64,000 bases of DNA from Nematostella vectensis (lineage: Eukaryota > Cnidaria > Anthozoa > Actiniaria > Edwardsiidae): NCBI RefSeq assembly GCF_932526225.1, contig NC_064037.1, forward strand, positions 2,757,203 to 2,821,202, in the 5' to 3' direction. The translations under genes and the position numbers were made by a program. Shown here piece after piece: positions 11,701 to 23,470 of the stretch; the stretch's first letter is position 1; each line of letters opens with the position of its first letter. A model generated the notes under the pieces. It had not been told where the DNA came from. It worked only from the letters and a program-made list of their open reading frames with translations, and did no database searches.

Positions 11701-13042
11701 GCTTCTGAGTTCTGGAATCCAATCTTAGGGTAATAGATAATGACTATAATGCTTAGGCGAGCAAAAACATTTTACCATTTCACAACAACCGTTTGCAAAA
11801 AATTCGAACAGAATACCGTAAGCAGAGAGGTCTTTTAAAGAGTTGTTGTTAAACACATTGCCTTTCCTGAGCAATGTGGATAAGTCAGGGTGGGTTTTTT
11901 TTGCGTCTGCTAGAAACTTGGAGGGGTACTACATCTCAAAGGAATATTGTATTTCAATTCTACTTCCAAATTTTAAAGGCTTTTTTAACAGTACGGTTAT
12001 GCTAATTGTTCCTTACCTAGAGTTCGTAGCTTTTGAGGAATCGTTGGAAAGCGTCGCGGCATACCCCAGGGAGATGTAATGTTAATAACGAAGTGTTGCA
12101 TACCTAAAAAAGCCAAACTGAACGTCTTTGCACCGCGATAGATAACTAGTAGCCAACATAGTCAGACAATTTGCAAGCGGATAGATATGCGGATACCATT
12201 TGGCTATCTACTATACTAGATTTTGTTTGACTACGCAAGACGATAACGGTAGTGGCCTAACCCTAGCTCCGTTCTTGGTTTCCGTATTCCACCGATTCTC
12301 TCGTGCTTCGCTTACTCTTGTGCTTGTGTACTAATCCATTTTAAGCAACGGTACAATTTCTTGACCACCCCTCCCCTCTAGCTATCTAGATGGATAAGGT
12401 ACTTCCCCGTATAATCATGGCTCCGCTGTAAGGTCTACCAATATGGGTTGAGATAGCCTCCTCCGCAGGCGTCTCGAGTGGAAAAAGGCTTTTTTTCTAT
12501 TTTAGGCTTCCTGTGGCGTATGAAAGAAAGAGTGGGACCTGGGATAGTGAAAAAAGCGATTTTGATCTCATTTCATTTCTCCCCCTCCCCTCTCCCGGTT
12601 CGCCACAGGAACCCCAATTCGTAAAAATTCGTAAAAAAAAAGCACTAGAGATGCATGCGTAGGAGGCCAGGGTTGAGAGTATTAAGTCTCTTCTAGAGTT
12701 TAGACTGTTAACATTTCTCTTACATTTACCATCCCTCACCAAGTTTGCTCCACCCTACTCCCCTCGCACTTTACCTAGATGAATAGGGTACTTCCCCGTC
12801 ATCAAGGCTCCTCGTGAAGGTGTACACATGGGCTGGGAATAGTAACTCATAAGCTTGACCCCTTGGGACGCGAGCTTGTCGATGTTGGGAGTTTTCACGG
12901 CATGGGATATGTTATGATAGCCCACGTCGCTCCATCCTAAGTCGTCCATCAGGATAAACATGATGTGTGGAGGCTTGGTCGCAGACGTTCGTGCCACCAT
13001 TACGGTTAAGGCGCTTATTAGTATAAGAACGATCTTCACCAT
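8732..13042 (-). CDS. Arylsulfatase (arylsulfatase B/I/J-like), seven coding exons
   Basis: On the - strand, exons 12775-13042, 12017-12103, 11430-11641, 11138-11349, 10516-10739, 9808-10067 and 8732-9061 join in phase to 530 residues. Residues 1-22 form a signal peptide. D33-D34 in [11 protein letters not shown] bind the catalytic calcium. C73 in CTPSR is the cysteine converted to formylglycine by the sulfatase-modifying enzyme. MIGKWHLG (124-131) and an SDNGAQPG segment are sulfatase hallmarks, and [12 protein letters not shown] is typical of the B/I/J group. It should hydrolyse sulfate esters, in family members those of glycosaminoglycans, in the lysosome or outside the cell. The 87-base exon 2 was found by phase and by similarity to the LQHxVI region. 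The exon 6 donor is GAG|GTTGGT, weaker than the rest. A hydrophobic C-terminal tail is of unclear meaning. An AATAAA overlaps the stop codon (8728-8733). Confidence 0.93.
9703..9768. repeat. Degenerate (ATC)n/(ATT)n simple repeat
   Basis: Imperfect runs of ATC and ATT lie in the last intron of the sulfatase gene (9062-9807). The same intron holds, at about 9424-9480, a fragment beginning GCGTACCCAGGATT that resembles a dispersed repeat seen also near 26040 and 47562. Confidence 0.6.
12385..12456 (-). pseudogene. Decayed duplicate of the end of sulfatase exon 1
   Basis: This stretch in intron 1 closely matches 12774-12842, the 3' end of exon 1 that encodes the CTPSR active-site region, and similarity continues into flanking intron. 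The copy has a one-base insertion, has lost the cysteine codon context, and its donor reads CTAG|ATAG instead of CTAG|GTAA. It cannot be a functional exon. Confidence 0.7.
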
Positions 13043-14300
13043 TGCTTAGAATTCAGAGAAATGAGATCATACACTATTTTGTACCCTCCAAAAGCAGTCA
13101 TTTTAAGGAAGGCACTTGTACAAGCACTAATCATTTGTTTAAAACTTAGACAAATAGATCCTGACTCAACGCAGAATGTGGGAAGGTAAATGCCTCCCGC
13201 CTTATGCCAACAGAGAGCACCCCGGCCATTGACAACAGAGAGCACCCCGGCCATTGACAACAGAGAGCACCCCGGCCATTGACAACAGAGAGCAACAACA
13301 AGAGGAAAATTAAGGACATAATTGCTTCTAGCTACTCATAGTTCGGCAAGTAGTCATGTTACGGGAAACGGAAAAACCTGGTGTTTATTTTTCTGAGATC
13401 GGATAAATACCTTTGAATGAAATTCATTTTTGTACATATAAATGCATTCAATTCATACGAGTTTGTAAATTATCGAAGCAGAAAGTGTTTTAGTCTAACC
13501 CCACGGAAACTACCATAATAATTATCTTAAAACATAATTATACTCACCGAGAGGGAAATGTTAAATTGCAACGACGATCTCGAGACGCACAGTGTCCCTC
13601 AATTGTGTAGGGTGTAATTTTTTGTTGTAGCAATTGCAATAATTATAATTATTGTGGAAAGATTCGCGAATTATAATGAATAATATGCTCTTATTCCGAG
13701 TCAAAAACACACTTCAAAACCCGCTGATGTATAAACACTGCTGTTGTTATTGCTGATCATATGAATTGGAAATATACGCGCAGAAGCACGCGGCTCCTTC
13801 GTCTCATCTTCATTCCATGTCAGCAGTGAAGCTGGTACTCTTTTTAAATAGTTTTTAAAATTCGCTTCCTAATAACGCATCTAGCAACTCAGATTAGTTT
13901 TATTCGGAAATGTGGGTTTCTTATCCTTCCTTACTCGTGACACATAACTCATATCCCCTCCCCTCCCCCCCACTCGTTATTACAAATATGACACAGTATT
14001 ATTACAAATGTGGTTTCAACATCCTGCAACTTGTTTATTTAGTCTTTATTATTTCTTTAATTCAGTTATGATACATTGTGTAAAAGTGATACCCACTACT
14101 AAGGGAATTGGATATACCGGGAACTAGTGGGGTGCCTTAGGCGCCGAGTTCGGTGCTGAAAGCATTTTCTAGGGATAAATATTTTCAGGCTTGAAGATAT
14201 CCAATGTATGGAGCCCTTAGTTTGTATATGGTTAAATAATTATTACTGACAGAATTGGACGCCCAGCATTTACATCAATTTTGTTTTAGTAAGAAGAAAC
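13043..14300. other. Upstream region of the sulfatase gene
   Basis: It contains the 25-bp tandem repeat at 13211-13298 and otherwise AT-rich sequence. The promoter of the sulfatase gene must lie here or in an unseen 5' UTR intron, but I could not point to a TATA box with confidence. Confidence 0.45.
13211..13298. repeat. 25-bp tandem repeat, 3.5 copies
   Basis: The unit CAGAGAGCACCCCGGCCATT plus GACAA is repeated three times without a mismatch, then partially. Identical copies suggest recent expansion. Confidence 0.9.
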
Positions 14301-14302
14301 TA

Positions 14303-16382
14303 CACCTTTTGCTGTTCATTACCAGGAAATCTACATTCATTTGCGGCAATATACGATCAAATAACGCGGATATACATTCATTTTCGTCATAAAGCACTCA
14401 TTTGCGTGAACACAAATTTCATTAGCGATATTTACATCGCCAGTAACATTCAATCGCAAAAATCGACAGTCATTCGCGCCTTTCGTCATTCAAAGGCGAA
14501 AAATATACTTTCATCTGCGTTTTCATTCGGCCATTAACAAAAAAAGATAAACAATTAGTCAACTGCGTGCAACACATATTTATTAACATCTTTATAACAA
14601 AGAGTGAAATTCAATAGCATTTATAGACGTCATTCACGCGAATATGATATACATTACTGGGTTTATACAAGCATTTGCGCGTTCTTTACATTCAATGACG
14701 AAAAATATATTTTCAATAACGGTGAGTCATGTTAAAGTTCTACATAGAGCATTTCGCTGCACTTTGCATTAGCCATCGATCACCTCGCCATTCAGACATC
14801 GTGGTAAATATGTTTGCATGAATCGGTACCACTGAGCGCATTTAGCAGGGGTTATAGTACCAATATTGCGCTGCAAAGCTTGCAAAAGCAAACGCGTACG
14901 GAAAACTCCCAATGCAAGGCCTTGGTCTCTAGCCGCACCCCTATCTCCCATCTGGGCTTGTACTTCTGGCCTTGAGATGTCAGCTTTTATAGCCGCTTTA
15001 AGAGCGCTTATTGCCTGCTCCACAATGTTCAAAAAGGGGCTGTAGGGTGGTAGCATTTTCAGCTCTGTATTGGGCCCGGGTATGTCAGGGTTGCGATGTG
15101 GTGGCGCTCCATCATAAGAAAGAAAGTCGCTGAACTGCTGTGCGTTCATGCAACCAATAATTGCCGAGTGGAATACAAGACCATTGATTGGTGATATTGC
15201 CATTGTTACGGTAATGTTCCTCCCACGCTGCCCGCAGACCTGTCTATAGGCTCGCTCTCCTTGTCTCGCCCTCCCGTGACTTCTTGCGGTCCAGATATTG
15301 TAGCCGCATTCATCTACAAAGACCGAATGATGCACGACACCACGGTTCATGAACCAGTTGCCGTAGTCTACTCTTTTCTGTAGAACGTCAGGTCTGTTCC
15401 TTTCCGCTGGGAGGGGCCTTGCCAGCTTTACACGGAACAACATGCCATCTAGCGTTCTCGCTACCGTGCGGTCGTAAATCCTTGGTTTCAAGGGCAGTCG
15501 CCTTCTTAGTTCTTGGTTGATACGGCTGAGAGTAAGAAGGCAGTTGTCGTTGATGATATCGTTTAGGCAGTCTATCATCTCGTCATCTACTCTTGCGTTA
15601 TTTCTTCCACCTCGTGGTCTTTCTTCAATTCTCCCTTCTCGTATGTATCTAGCAACGATACCACGGGCTGTGGAAGGGTTGACCCCCAATGTGTCCGCCA
15701 CCAGGAGATAATCTTCCTCTTCATCTTCGAATGACCGTATAATTCGCTCGCGGTGCTCAAAGGGGATTCTATTTCTTGGAGGCATTGCAACGGTACTGAA
15801 CAATTGCACGAACTGGACAGTATTGCCGAACAGAAAAAAACTGTACAATGTTGTCTACATTTATACCGTTATTTGTTTGGAAAGGGTTGCATAACCTTTT
15901 GTCAGAATGCGAAAGCTTATAAAACATCTAGTTTGGTAAAAAAAAAAAACACTCAAATTATTTATTGTTTTATTGAAAAAAGATTTTTGGTTAATGAACG
16001 TTTGTATAATCGCACTAATTTATGTCATGTCCGTATAAATGGTTGTCTATAAATTCAATTGAATTCCCTCTTTTTGTTAAAGATGTCAATAAACACTAAT
16101 AAATATAAGTTAAATTCATATGACTGTCAATTCACACATTTGTCTATAGATTTTTTGTTAATGATCGAATAAACACGCAGATTAAAGTACATTTTTCGCC
16201 TTTGAATGACGAAAGGCGCGAATGACTGTCGATCTTTGCGATTGAATGTTGTAAATATCGCTAATGAAATTTGTGTTCACGCAAATGGACGCTTTATGAC
16301 GAAAATGAATGTATACTCGCGTTATTTATCGTAAATTGCCGCAAATGAATGTAGATTTCCTGGTAATGAACAGCAAAAGGTG
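14303..16382 (-). mobile_element. Tc1/mariner-IS630-type DNA transposon with long terminal inverted repeats
   Basis: Left TIR 14303-14538 and right TIR 16157-16382 start CACCTTTTGCTGTTCATTAC and are roughly 90% alike, apart from a 7-base indel. Each end is flanked by TA (14301-14302 and 16383-16384), the target duplication of this superfamily. The 2080-bp element carries one transposase gene on the - strand. High TIR similarity suggests fairly recent activity. Confidence 0.92.
14769..15785 (-). CDS. Transposase, IS630/Tc1 superfamily (DDE_3-like), probably internally deleted
   Basis: The ATG at 15785 begins MPPRNRIPF and gives 338 residues; an upstream in-frame ATG at 15848 would add 21 residues of unlikely relevance. 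The N-terminal third has a helix-turn-helix: VADTLGVNPSTARGIVARY, followed by a second helical segment (LTLSRINQELRRRL). The first catalytic Asp is in VFVDECGYN, the second in YDGAPPH and the Glu in SPFLNIVEQ. Only 66 residues separate the two Asp residues, against about 90 in Tc1-type enzymes, and the strand normally preceding DNAPxH is missing. I infer an in-frame deletion of some 20-25 codons near 15112, so the enzyme is probably inactive although the frame is open. Confidence 0.85.
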   Translation of the reverse strand: MPPRNRIPFEHRERIIRSFEDEEEDYLLVADTLGVNPSTARGIVARYIREGRIEERPRGGRNNARVDDEMIDCLNDIINDNCLLTLSRINQELRRRLPLKPRIYDRTVARTLDGMLFRVKLARPLPAERNRPDVLQKRVDYGNWFMNRGVVHHSVFVDECGYNIWTARSHGRARQGERAYRQVCGQRGRNITVTMAISPINGLVFHSAIIGCMNAQQFSDFLSYDGAPPHRNPDIPGPNTELKMLPPYSPFLNIVEQAISALKAAIKADISRPEVQAQMGDRGAARDQGLALGVFRTRLLLQALQRNIGTITPAKCAQWYRFMQTYLPRCLNGEVIDG

Positions 16383-16384
16383 TA

Positions 16385-16705
16385 GTCATCACATATCATA
16401 AATATTGAAGCATGAATTTTCTTCAATAGGGTGAAAGATTATACCATGATAGTAAAAGGCCCTCTAAGCCATCACCAAATAAGGGTATATCCCGTTTTAC
16501 CGAGTGAAGGCCATATGAGGCTATGTTAGATTTTCCTTGTCATCGAAATCATCACCCGTGGCGCGCAAACAGTATGCAACTGAGTCATTATATTGGATTA
16601 GCCTTTTCACAGACGGGGATCTTAAAATTTGAACACAGGTAGCCCAGACTCACGTGTAGCAGATTTACTTTGTATGGATAATGGCTTCTGATAATGTGAC
16701 GATTC
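16385..16705. other. Short intergenic stretch
   Basis: No gene seen. It lies between the transposon and the stop codon of the GPCR gene and probably holds that gene's 3' UTR. Confidence 0.4.
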
Positions 16706-17917
16706 TCATACGGGACCTACCCTCCGCGGTCGGGCACTCCGCCTTCTCCATTTACAAAGGACAATTCGCGCAAAAGCCTTCGCGTAGAACTTGCTCATCG
16801 TCCCGTAACAAAGTGGGTGCAGCGCACTCGGCAGACACGTGATCAGGAATATGTACCGACGGCAGACCGTGAAATAGCGCCATTTTTGATACGACACCAC
16901 GTCGAAGTACTCCAGAAAGTAAAACACCTGGTAGGGTATATAGCAGACGACGAAAATCAGTATAATAGCGTAGATCATGCGAAGGAGATCCGACTCGAGA
17001 TCAATCAATAAGTTCTCGTAAACGACATCCGACGACGTTTGCGAAAACGAAGCATGGACTTGACGACTAGGGTCTTTGGTCCCAGCTAGAATGGCGTCAT
17101 TGTTGTTGTCATTATTTGGTTCAGAAGCTTCTATGTCAGTGTTACCGTTCACAGTGACAGCTCCGGTTGAATGCGTCCCGGAGTTGGGCACGGTGAGCTC
17201 TGAGTGAACAGTGCGAATAAATGCAATATGGTACTTGAGTCGAAAGCCAAGGGCTCCGTACGCGGCGATCATGATGACGATAGGAAGGATATAATTCAAC
17301 ATGAACCGAACCATGTGGTAGGTACGGTACGAGGGGAAACTGGACAGCGAATCCCCAGGAAATAACACAAAGCACCAGTATGTGTCCGGGTCAAACGGAG
17401 ACATAACCATCTTGGAATACATGAAAAGCGGGAACGTGATCGCAGTAGCCGCTAACCACAGCAATACCATGAGCAACTCCTGCTTTTTGATATATTGAGA
17501 CCCAGGGCTTGTAATCACCACAAAGCGATGAATTGAGATCAGCGCCATAGACCACGTGACCACCAAACCGGATAGAATCTGTATTGGGCTTGTTAGGTGG
17601 CACATGAAGTCTCCAAATGGCCAGGTCTTGATCTCCTCGTAGATGACGAGCATCAGTAAGAAGATGGTGCTGACGAGCTCAGCGATCGCAAGGTTTGTCG
17701 TGAGGGTGTAGGTCAGCGGTTTTTTGTAAGGGATGGAAATGACGGATTTGATAATGATCGCGTTCCCCACCACCGAAGCCAGGCTGATAACACCGAACAA
17801 GGTGAACCGAAGATATCGCATCTCGTCAGATTCCTCGTATTCGGTGGTTGCGCTGGCAGGTTCTGTACTTGTTAGGTTGGCGTCAAGGGATGGTAAACTC
17901 TGGTTTTGAAGCAGCAT
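16706..17917 (-). CDS. Rhodopsin-family (class A) G-protein-coupled receptor, intronless
   Basis: A single 403-residue frame starts at ATG 17917. The N-terminus has N-glycosylation sites (NQS, NLT). Seven hydrophobic segments follow, with GNAIIIKSV in TM1, LAIAELVS in TM2 in place of LAxAD, a conserved Cys before TM3 (FMCHLTS) and WCF in the second extracellular loop for the disulfide. The TM3 end reads SIHRFVV, so DRY is IHR. A long acidic, Asn-rich third loop precedes TM6 (FVVCYIPYQVFYF). TM7 carries HPLCY where NPxxY is usual. A basic tail follows. It should signal through G proteins at the plasma membrane. The ligand is unknown; the CYxPYQ motif and overall look suggest a peptide or amine receptor of a cnidarian-expanded group. 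Loss of both DRY and NPxxY spellings suggests altered activation. Confidence 0.88.
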   Translation of the reverse strand: MLLQNQSLPSLDANLTSTEPASATTEYEESDEMRYLRFTLFGVISLASVVGNAIIIKSVISIPYKKPLTYTLTTNLAIAELVSTIFLLMLVIYEEIKTWPFGDFMCHLTSPIQILSGLVVTWSMALISIHRFVVITSPGSQYIKKQELLMVLLWLAATAITFPLFMYSKMVMSPFDPDTYWCFVLFPGDSLSSFPSYRTYHMVRFMLNYILPIVIMIAAYGALGFRLKYHIAFIRTVHSELTVPNSGTHSTGAVTVNGNTDIEASEPNNDNNNDAILAGTKDPSRQVHASFSQTSSDVVYENLLIDLESDLLRMIYAIILIFVVCYIPYQVFYFLEYFDVVSYQKWRYFTVCRRYIFLITCLPSALHPLCYGTMSKFYAKAFARIVLCKWRRRSARPRRVGPV

Positions 17918-20900
17918 CTTGTTTAAAAGTCAATTTCACTCACTCCTAGCGAAATAAAAGAAACATGGATTAGTTTGAGTATCAGTGATGGATCCAAAAG
18001 AGATCATCCCCAAGAGATCACTCCATTTTTATTGTTTACAATTGAGAATACAGCGGTTCATTTGCAAGAAAACTTCAAAATAAACATAAACAATTAAAGC
18101 CTGTTCTTTATCAATGATATTTGATTGAAAGTTTCTCAGTTATACTTTCTTGAATAAGCCGATGGAAATTTTGATGGATTCTTTTAGTCATTCGGCGTTG
18201 TGTGGGGGAGTAAAATGGCGACGTGGATGACCAAGGGGCAGGTGCCTTCCTGAGACTTAAGCGCGCGCTGATTTGCCAAAAAAGCGATTCTTGCGACATT
18301 CATATCTCACGTGGAACAAAGGGGCGCCTTTGCGGAAATAAAAGAGGCAGTTTGAAGGGTACTTTAACCATAATAAGACATCTTAGGCGGATGTTTCTAA
18401 AGTTCCGAGCCATGTAATGTAGAGATGCCTTGAGGATGTTTGCAACAGGGCATAAGCTTTTCTTTGTTTAGTTTGTGTGTTACATTATTTGGTCATTCTA
18501 CTTATCGAGGTCGATCTTATTTTAAGTAAGTAAGTCGACGTTCTCAGTTGGTGTTACGGGTCCACATTCAGGGTCGTACCCAATCGGATGGGGTCAGGGG
18601 TAAAGTGCAGGGAAAATTTCTTTGAGAATGAAGCAGGCCCCCTCTCCACCCCTCCCAGGGGGTAATTTTGTATATGACCCCACCCCTTCCTCTTCTCCAC
18701 AAATGGTATCATAGTGCGGCCTCGTCAACAGCCAGGTTCGTGCATTGAAGAGTGGTTTCCTAAAACGAACGTGCTTCACTGTGTAATCCTCTTAAGCAAT
18801 GTTTTAAAAGATCCAATCTATTAGTGGCTCTTACACGATAGTGTTGTTTTTATAGTTTACATGAACGTGCTTCCTTTCTTGTAAAAAGACGTGCCTGACT
18901 TATCGAAAATCGATGCAAATAAGATATTAATTTTCGTAGTAAGCGAATTCCGCATGAATCACACTTAAATTCAATGCATCCTCTAATTACTATGGTTTCA
19001 TTCTATTGCGAAGGTAAGAAGTAGTGCGTGGATAGTTATGTTCTTTTCAAATAATAAACATTTTCAATATTCAAACTCAAACCTAAACGATGACAATTTA
19101 ATCGGATCAAGGCTCTTAAAGGGCCCTGGTGTGCCACACCGCATGTTGTTCGCATGTTACAGTATCCTGAACTTTTATTAATCAGTCTTTCGCTCATTTA
19201 ATTTTTCTTATTAATATCTCCGAGCATTATATCCACGAAACCTTAAGAATAAAATTCAAAATGGGTTACATTATAATAAAAAGAGCAAGACTATCACAAA
19301 AAGCATGTCGGCTTTATCAAAAAATAGGAATCCCATTTCGTTGGCTTTTAGAAATGACGAAGCATAATTTAAATAGTGCATTGTGCTTTAAAATTCCATT
19401 CGGACAACTTTCAAAGGTATCGAGTTTTAAAAAACATTTAGCTAGAGCCATGGGAATGATTATTGAATTCCTCAAGCTATTACAAACACGATCATTTATT
19501 TATTAGCCTCTACTCCTTTTGTTTCCCTTTTTTTCCACAAATAGGCTCTTTTCAAAGCAATGAAAATGGTTTGCCATTTAACGAAACGTAAACACTCTTA
19601 TAACAGAACCTTGTTTGCGCTCTTTTTTTAATTCAATTGAGCACTTATAACAAATTAAATGCTTATTTGTGTGTGAAATGCAATTTGTAGTATATATTTT
19701 CACTACTCTTTTAACCATTTTTTTTTTCCATTTCATGTCTTTGCGCACATATTATTCTTCTAAAAATGAAAGCACTTACCAAGAAAAGAAAAGCAATCTT
19801 TAGTTAACCAACATGTTGATTTAAGATTCAAAATACCTTGGCACAGTTATAAAACAAAAAGTCAACTAAAAGATTAAAATCAGCAATAAAAACAGACAAA
19901 AAAAAAAAAAAAAAACAGCACGCCGCCCTGTGAGAAATTCAAGTGTAGGTTGTGGGAGAAGATTGACATAAAACAAGGAAAATAGGGACAAAGGACTAAA
20001 CACGTTAGGCATTATTATATACCATCTCTCAGAACTTACGGGTATCTGCCAACTCAACGGTTAGGAGAATGTTCCCATTGCGCTGTATCCTTTTGAAACA
20101 CTTTTAAAGCACTACAGTGAATATTGTCTGTTCACCGAAGTACGATGCACAAATACTATTAAAAATTTCCGAACCCTCGAAAAACCGATGCGGCTTTTTT
20201 TGTAGCAGAACACAAAGTTAAGAGAGTAAAATCACCTACAATCATCTTACTGTCATCCTTTCAAATAACATTCGAAAAATCAGCTAAGACCTAAATGCGA
20301 CTCTTTTAAAATCTCTCCCTCGTATCACTTTGCACAATTAATGTTTCTAGGAGTAATGACTAAATGGAAGTAAAACGTTGAGTGGCTTTTTGAGGTACTT
20401 GCTGTATATAGTCTCATTGACGAACTGTCAAATCTGCATGGGTGATTCGCCTAATGGCACAGTCAGACCCAAGAGGCGAAGGTTGTTTTTGCAAAATAAT
20501 CACCCTGTCTGTCCGTGCTTGAGACGTGCAAAGATGGGCTTGATTTGTTTTGTTTTTTTAAATTTTATTAAGCTGAAACACTTTATCTTGTTGGACATGA
20601 CAACAAATATATCCATTGTAGTGTGTTGATAATTGATAAATGGGAGGAATACCTGCAAGTCATTGTCACCATGTCACAGACGGAAAGTCTGTCAATGCAA
20701 TACGCCTGAAAATAAATGTAAGTGCAATTTAACGGCATCTATATGAGGGAAGCAAAGCTCGTTAAAATTAATAGAATGATATAGGTCAACAGGATAAGAA
20801 TATGTCTTGAGGTCTGCTTTAACATATGAAATCACACATGAACGTACAGGATAGCCGGTATTTGCCCATGGGTAAACAGAAAAGAATACGACAATGCAAG

Positions 20901-21782
20901 ATCCGAAAAGAGCAAATCCGTATAAGGAACTTGTATTTATGGGTGGGTTGATGCTGATGGTGGTGGCGAGCTTTTATAACGTCCATTAATAATATCCTAA
21001 GCTTAAAAACATAACATGTGTTAACTTAAACACATTGTTTATCGTAAACACTCACACATACACACACACAAAATTAATAACCGCAATATTCATTTTCACC
21101 CCTAGGGTATTCTGTGCTAATGCGTGTCTTCAGTAAAGAAGTTCATACGCAATTAATAAAAAAAACTCTTATACTCTTTGAGATAAAAGTAATGTTTTTA
21201 CACAATTGTACTTGGCTGACGCCAAGCTATATTGAGCAACAGATATATTCAATTTAATTCATCGAGCAGGAGCGAGTAACAAAGCAATAATGTTTTATTA
21301 TGAGCTAAATTGTGGGACCTGGGGTGCTTTTAAGAACCCCATGATTATAAAAAAATTAATTGATGATGTGCATATCACATGCAGTGTTATCTCACTCAAA
21401 ACAAAGCACTCAGAACTGCAAGCATGAAAAATTTGTTTGATGATATATCACTTAAATTTTGAGGAGTAATTGCCTTAGATTATGATTTATGTTAGGAGTA
21501 GGAATGTCGAAAAAAAGGCTATCGCCTCTGGTTGCCGGCAGCCTGACTCTAAGGATTAAAAGTCGAAAGGCCTTCGGCAAATTATACTCTAAAATGCTTT
21601 TTTCTCTATTAAAAGTAAGCGTAAAAGAAAATGAACAACAGTAGTAATTTTATAATATAGGGCGGCACCGGTTTTAGGTTTTTTCAAAATGTTTAACCAG
21701 CCTCTTCTCTGCTATTCAATTGTCAAACAATGTTCGCAACTTGAATGAGTTAAGAAGGGCCTAGTAGCCCGCAATTTTCGCA
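17918..21782. other. Intergenic, 3.9 kb without recognised genes
   Basis: AT-rich sequence with homopolymer runs (for example poly-A near 19899-19915). Short ORFs here lack similarity that I recognise and lack good splice context. The 5' end of the - strand GPCR gene lies at the left edge. Confidence 0.4.
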
Positions 21783-23470
21783 TAAGTGAGGTAGTACGCA
21801 GTGGTCGCGTCTGGGGTAAGTGGGGTAGTACGCACTGGTCGCGTCTGGGGTATGTGAGGCAGTACCGTGGTCGCACCTGGGGTAAGTGAGGCAGTACCGT
21901 GGCCGCACCTGGGGTAAGTGAGGCAGTACGTAGTGGTCAGTGGGAAGTGAGGTAGAACTCAGTGGTCGCGTCTATGGTAAGTGAGGTAGTGCGCAGTGGT
22001 CGCGTCTGGGGTAAATGAGGTACTGCGCAGTGGTCGCGTCTGAGGTAAGTGAGGTAGTGCGCAGTGGTTGCGTCTGGGGTAAGCGAGGTAGTGCGCAGTG
22101 GTCGCGTCTGGGGTAAATGAGGTAGTGCGCAGTGGTCGCGTCTGAGGTAAATGAGGTAGTGCGCAGTGGTCGCGTCTATGGTAAGTGAGGTAGTGCGCAG
22201 TAGTCGCGTCTGGGGTAAGCGAGGTAGAACGCAGTGGTCGCGTCTGGGGTAAGTGAGGTAAAACGCAGTGGTCGCGTCTGAGGTAAGTGGGGTAGTGCGC
22301 AGTGGTCCTGTCTGGGGTAAGTGAGGTAGAACGCAGTGGTCGCGTCTGGGGTAAGTGAGGTGATGCGCAGTGTTCGCGTCTGGGGTAAGTGGGGTAAAAT
22401 GCAGTGGACGCGTCTGGGGTATGTGAGGTAGTACGCAGTGGTCGCGTCTGGGGCAAGTGAGGTAGTGCGCATTGGTTGCGTCTGGGGTAAGTGAGGTAGT
22501 GCGCAGTGGTCGCGTCTGGGGTATGTGAGGTAGTACGCAGTGGTCGCGTCTGGGGCAAGTGAGGTAGTGCGCAGTGGTCGCGTCTAGGGCAAAGGAGGTA
22601 GTGCGCAGTGGTCGCGTCTGGGGTATGTGAGGTAGTACGCAGTGGACGCGTCTGGGGTATGTGAGGTAGTACGCAGTGGTCGCGTCTGGGGTATGTGAGG
22701 TAGTGCGCAGTGGTCGCGTCTGAGGTAAGCGAGGTAGTGCGCAGTGGTCGCGTCTGGGGTATGTGAGGTAGTACGCAGCGGTCGCGACCGGGGTAAGTGA
22801 GGTAGTACGCAGTGGTCGCGTCTAGGGTGAGTGGGGTAGTACGCAGTGGTCGCGTCTGGGGTAAGTGAGGTAGTGCGCAGTGGTCGAGTCTGGGGCAAGT
22901 GAGGTAGTGCGCAAAGGTCGCTTCTGGGGTAAGTGAGGTAGTGCGCAGTGGTCGCGTCTTGGGTAAGCGAGGTAGTGCGCAGTGGTCGCGTCTGGGGTAA
23001 GTGAGGAAGTACGCAGTGGTCGCGTCGGGGGTAAGTGAGGTAGTTCACACTGGTCGCGTCTGGGGTAAGTGAGGTAGTGCGCAGTGGTCGCGTCTGGGGT
23101 AAATGAGGTAGTGCACAGTGGTCGCGTCTGAGGTAAGTGAGGTAGTACGCAGTGGTCGCGTCTGGGGTGAGTTAGTTCGCAGTGGTCGCGTCTGGGGTGA
23201 GTGAGGTAGTACGCAGTGGTCGCGTCTGGGGTGAGTTAGTTCGCAGTGGTGGCGTCTGGGGTAAGTGAGGTAGTACGCAGTGGTCGCGTCTGGGGTGAGT
23301 TAGTTCGCAGTGGTCGCGTCTGGGGTAAGCGAGTTAGTGCGCAAAGGTCGCTTCTGGGGTAAGTGAGGTAGTGCGCAGTGGTCGCGTCATGGGTAAGCGA
23401 GGTAGTGCGCAGTGGTCGCGTCTGGGGTGAGGTTGTGCGCAATGGTCGCGTCTGTAGTAAGTAGGTATTG
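21783..23470 (+). repeat. 34-bp satellite array, about 49 copies
   Basis: The unit is GTAAGTGAGGTAGTGCGCAG followed by TGGTCGCGTCTGGG. Copies vary mainly at GTAAGT/GTATGT/GTAAAT and at GTGCGC/GTACGC/GAACGC. Near 23160-23330 some copies are shortened. Because 34 is not a multiple of three, the - strand reads as three alternating peptide blocks without stops; these are not genes. The ends merge with degenerate units. Confidence 0.95.
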
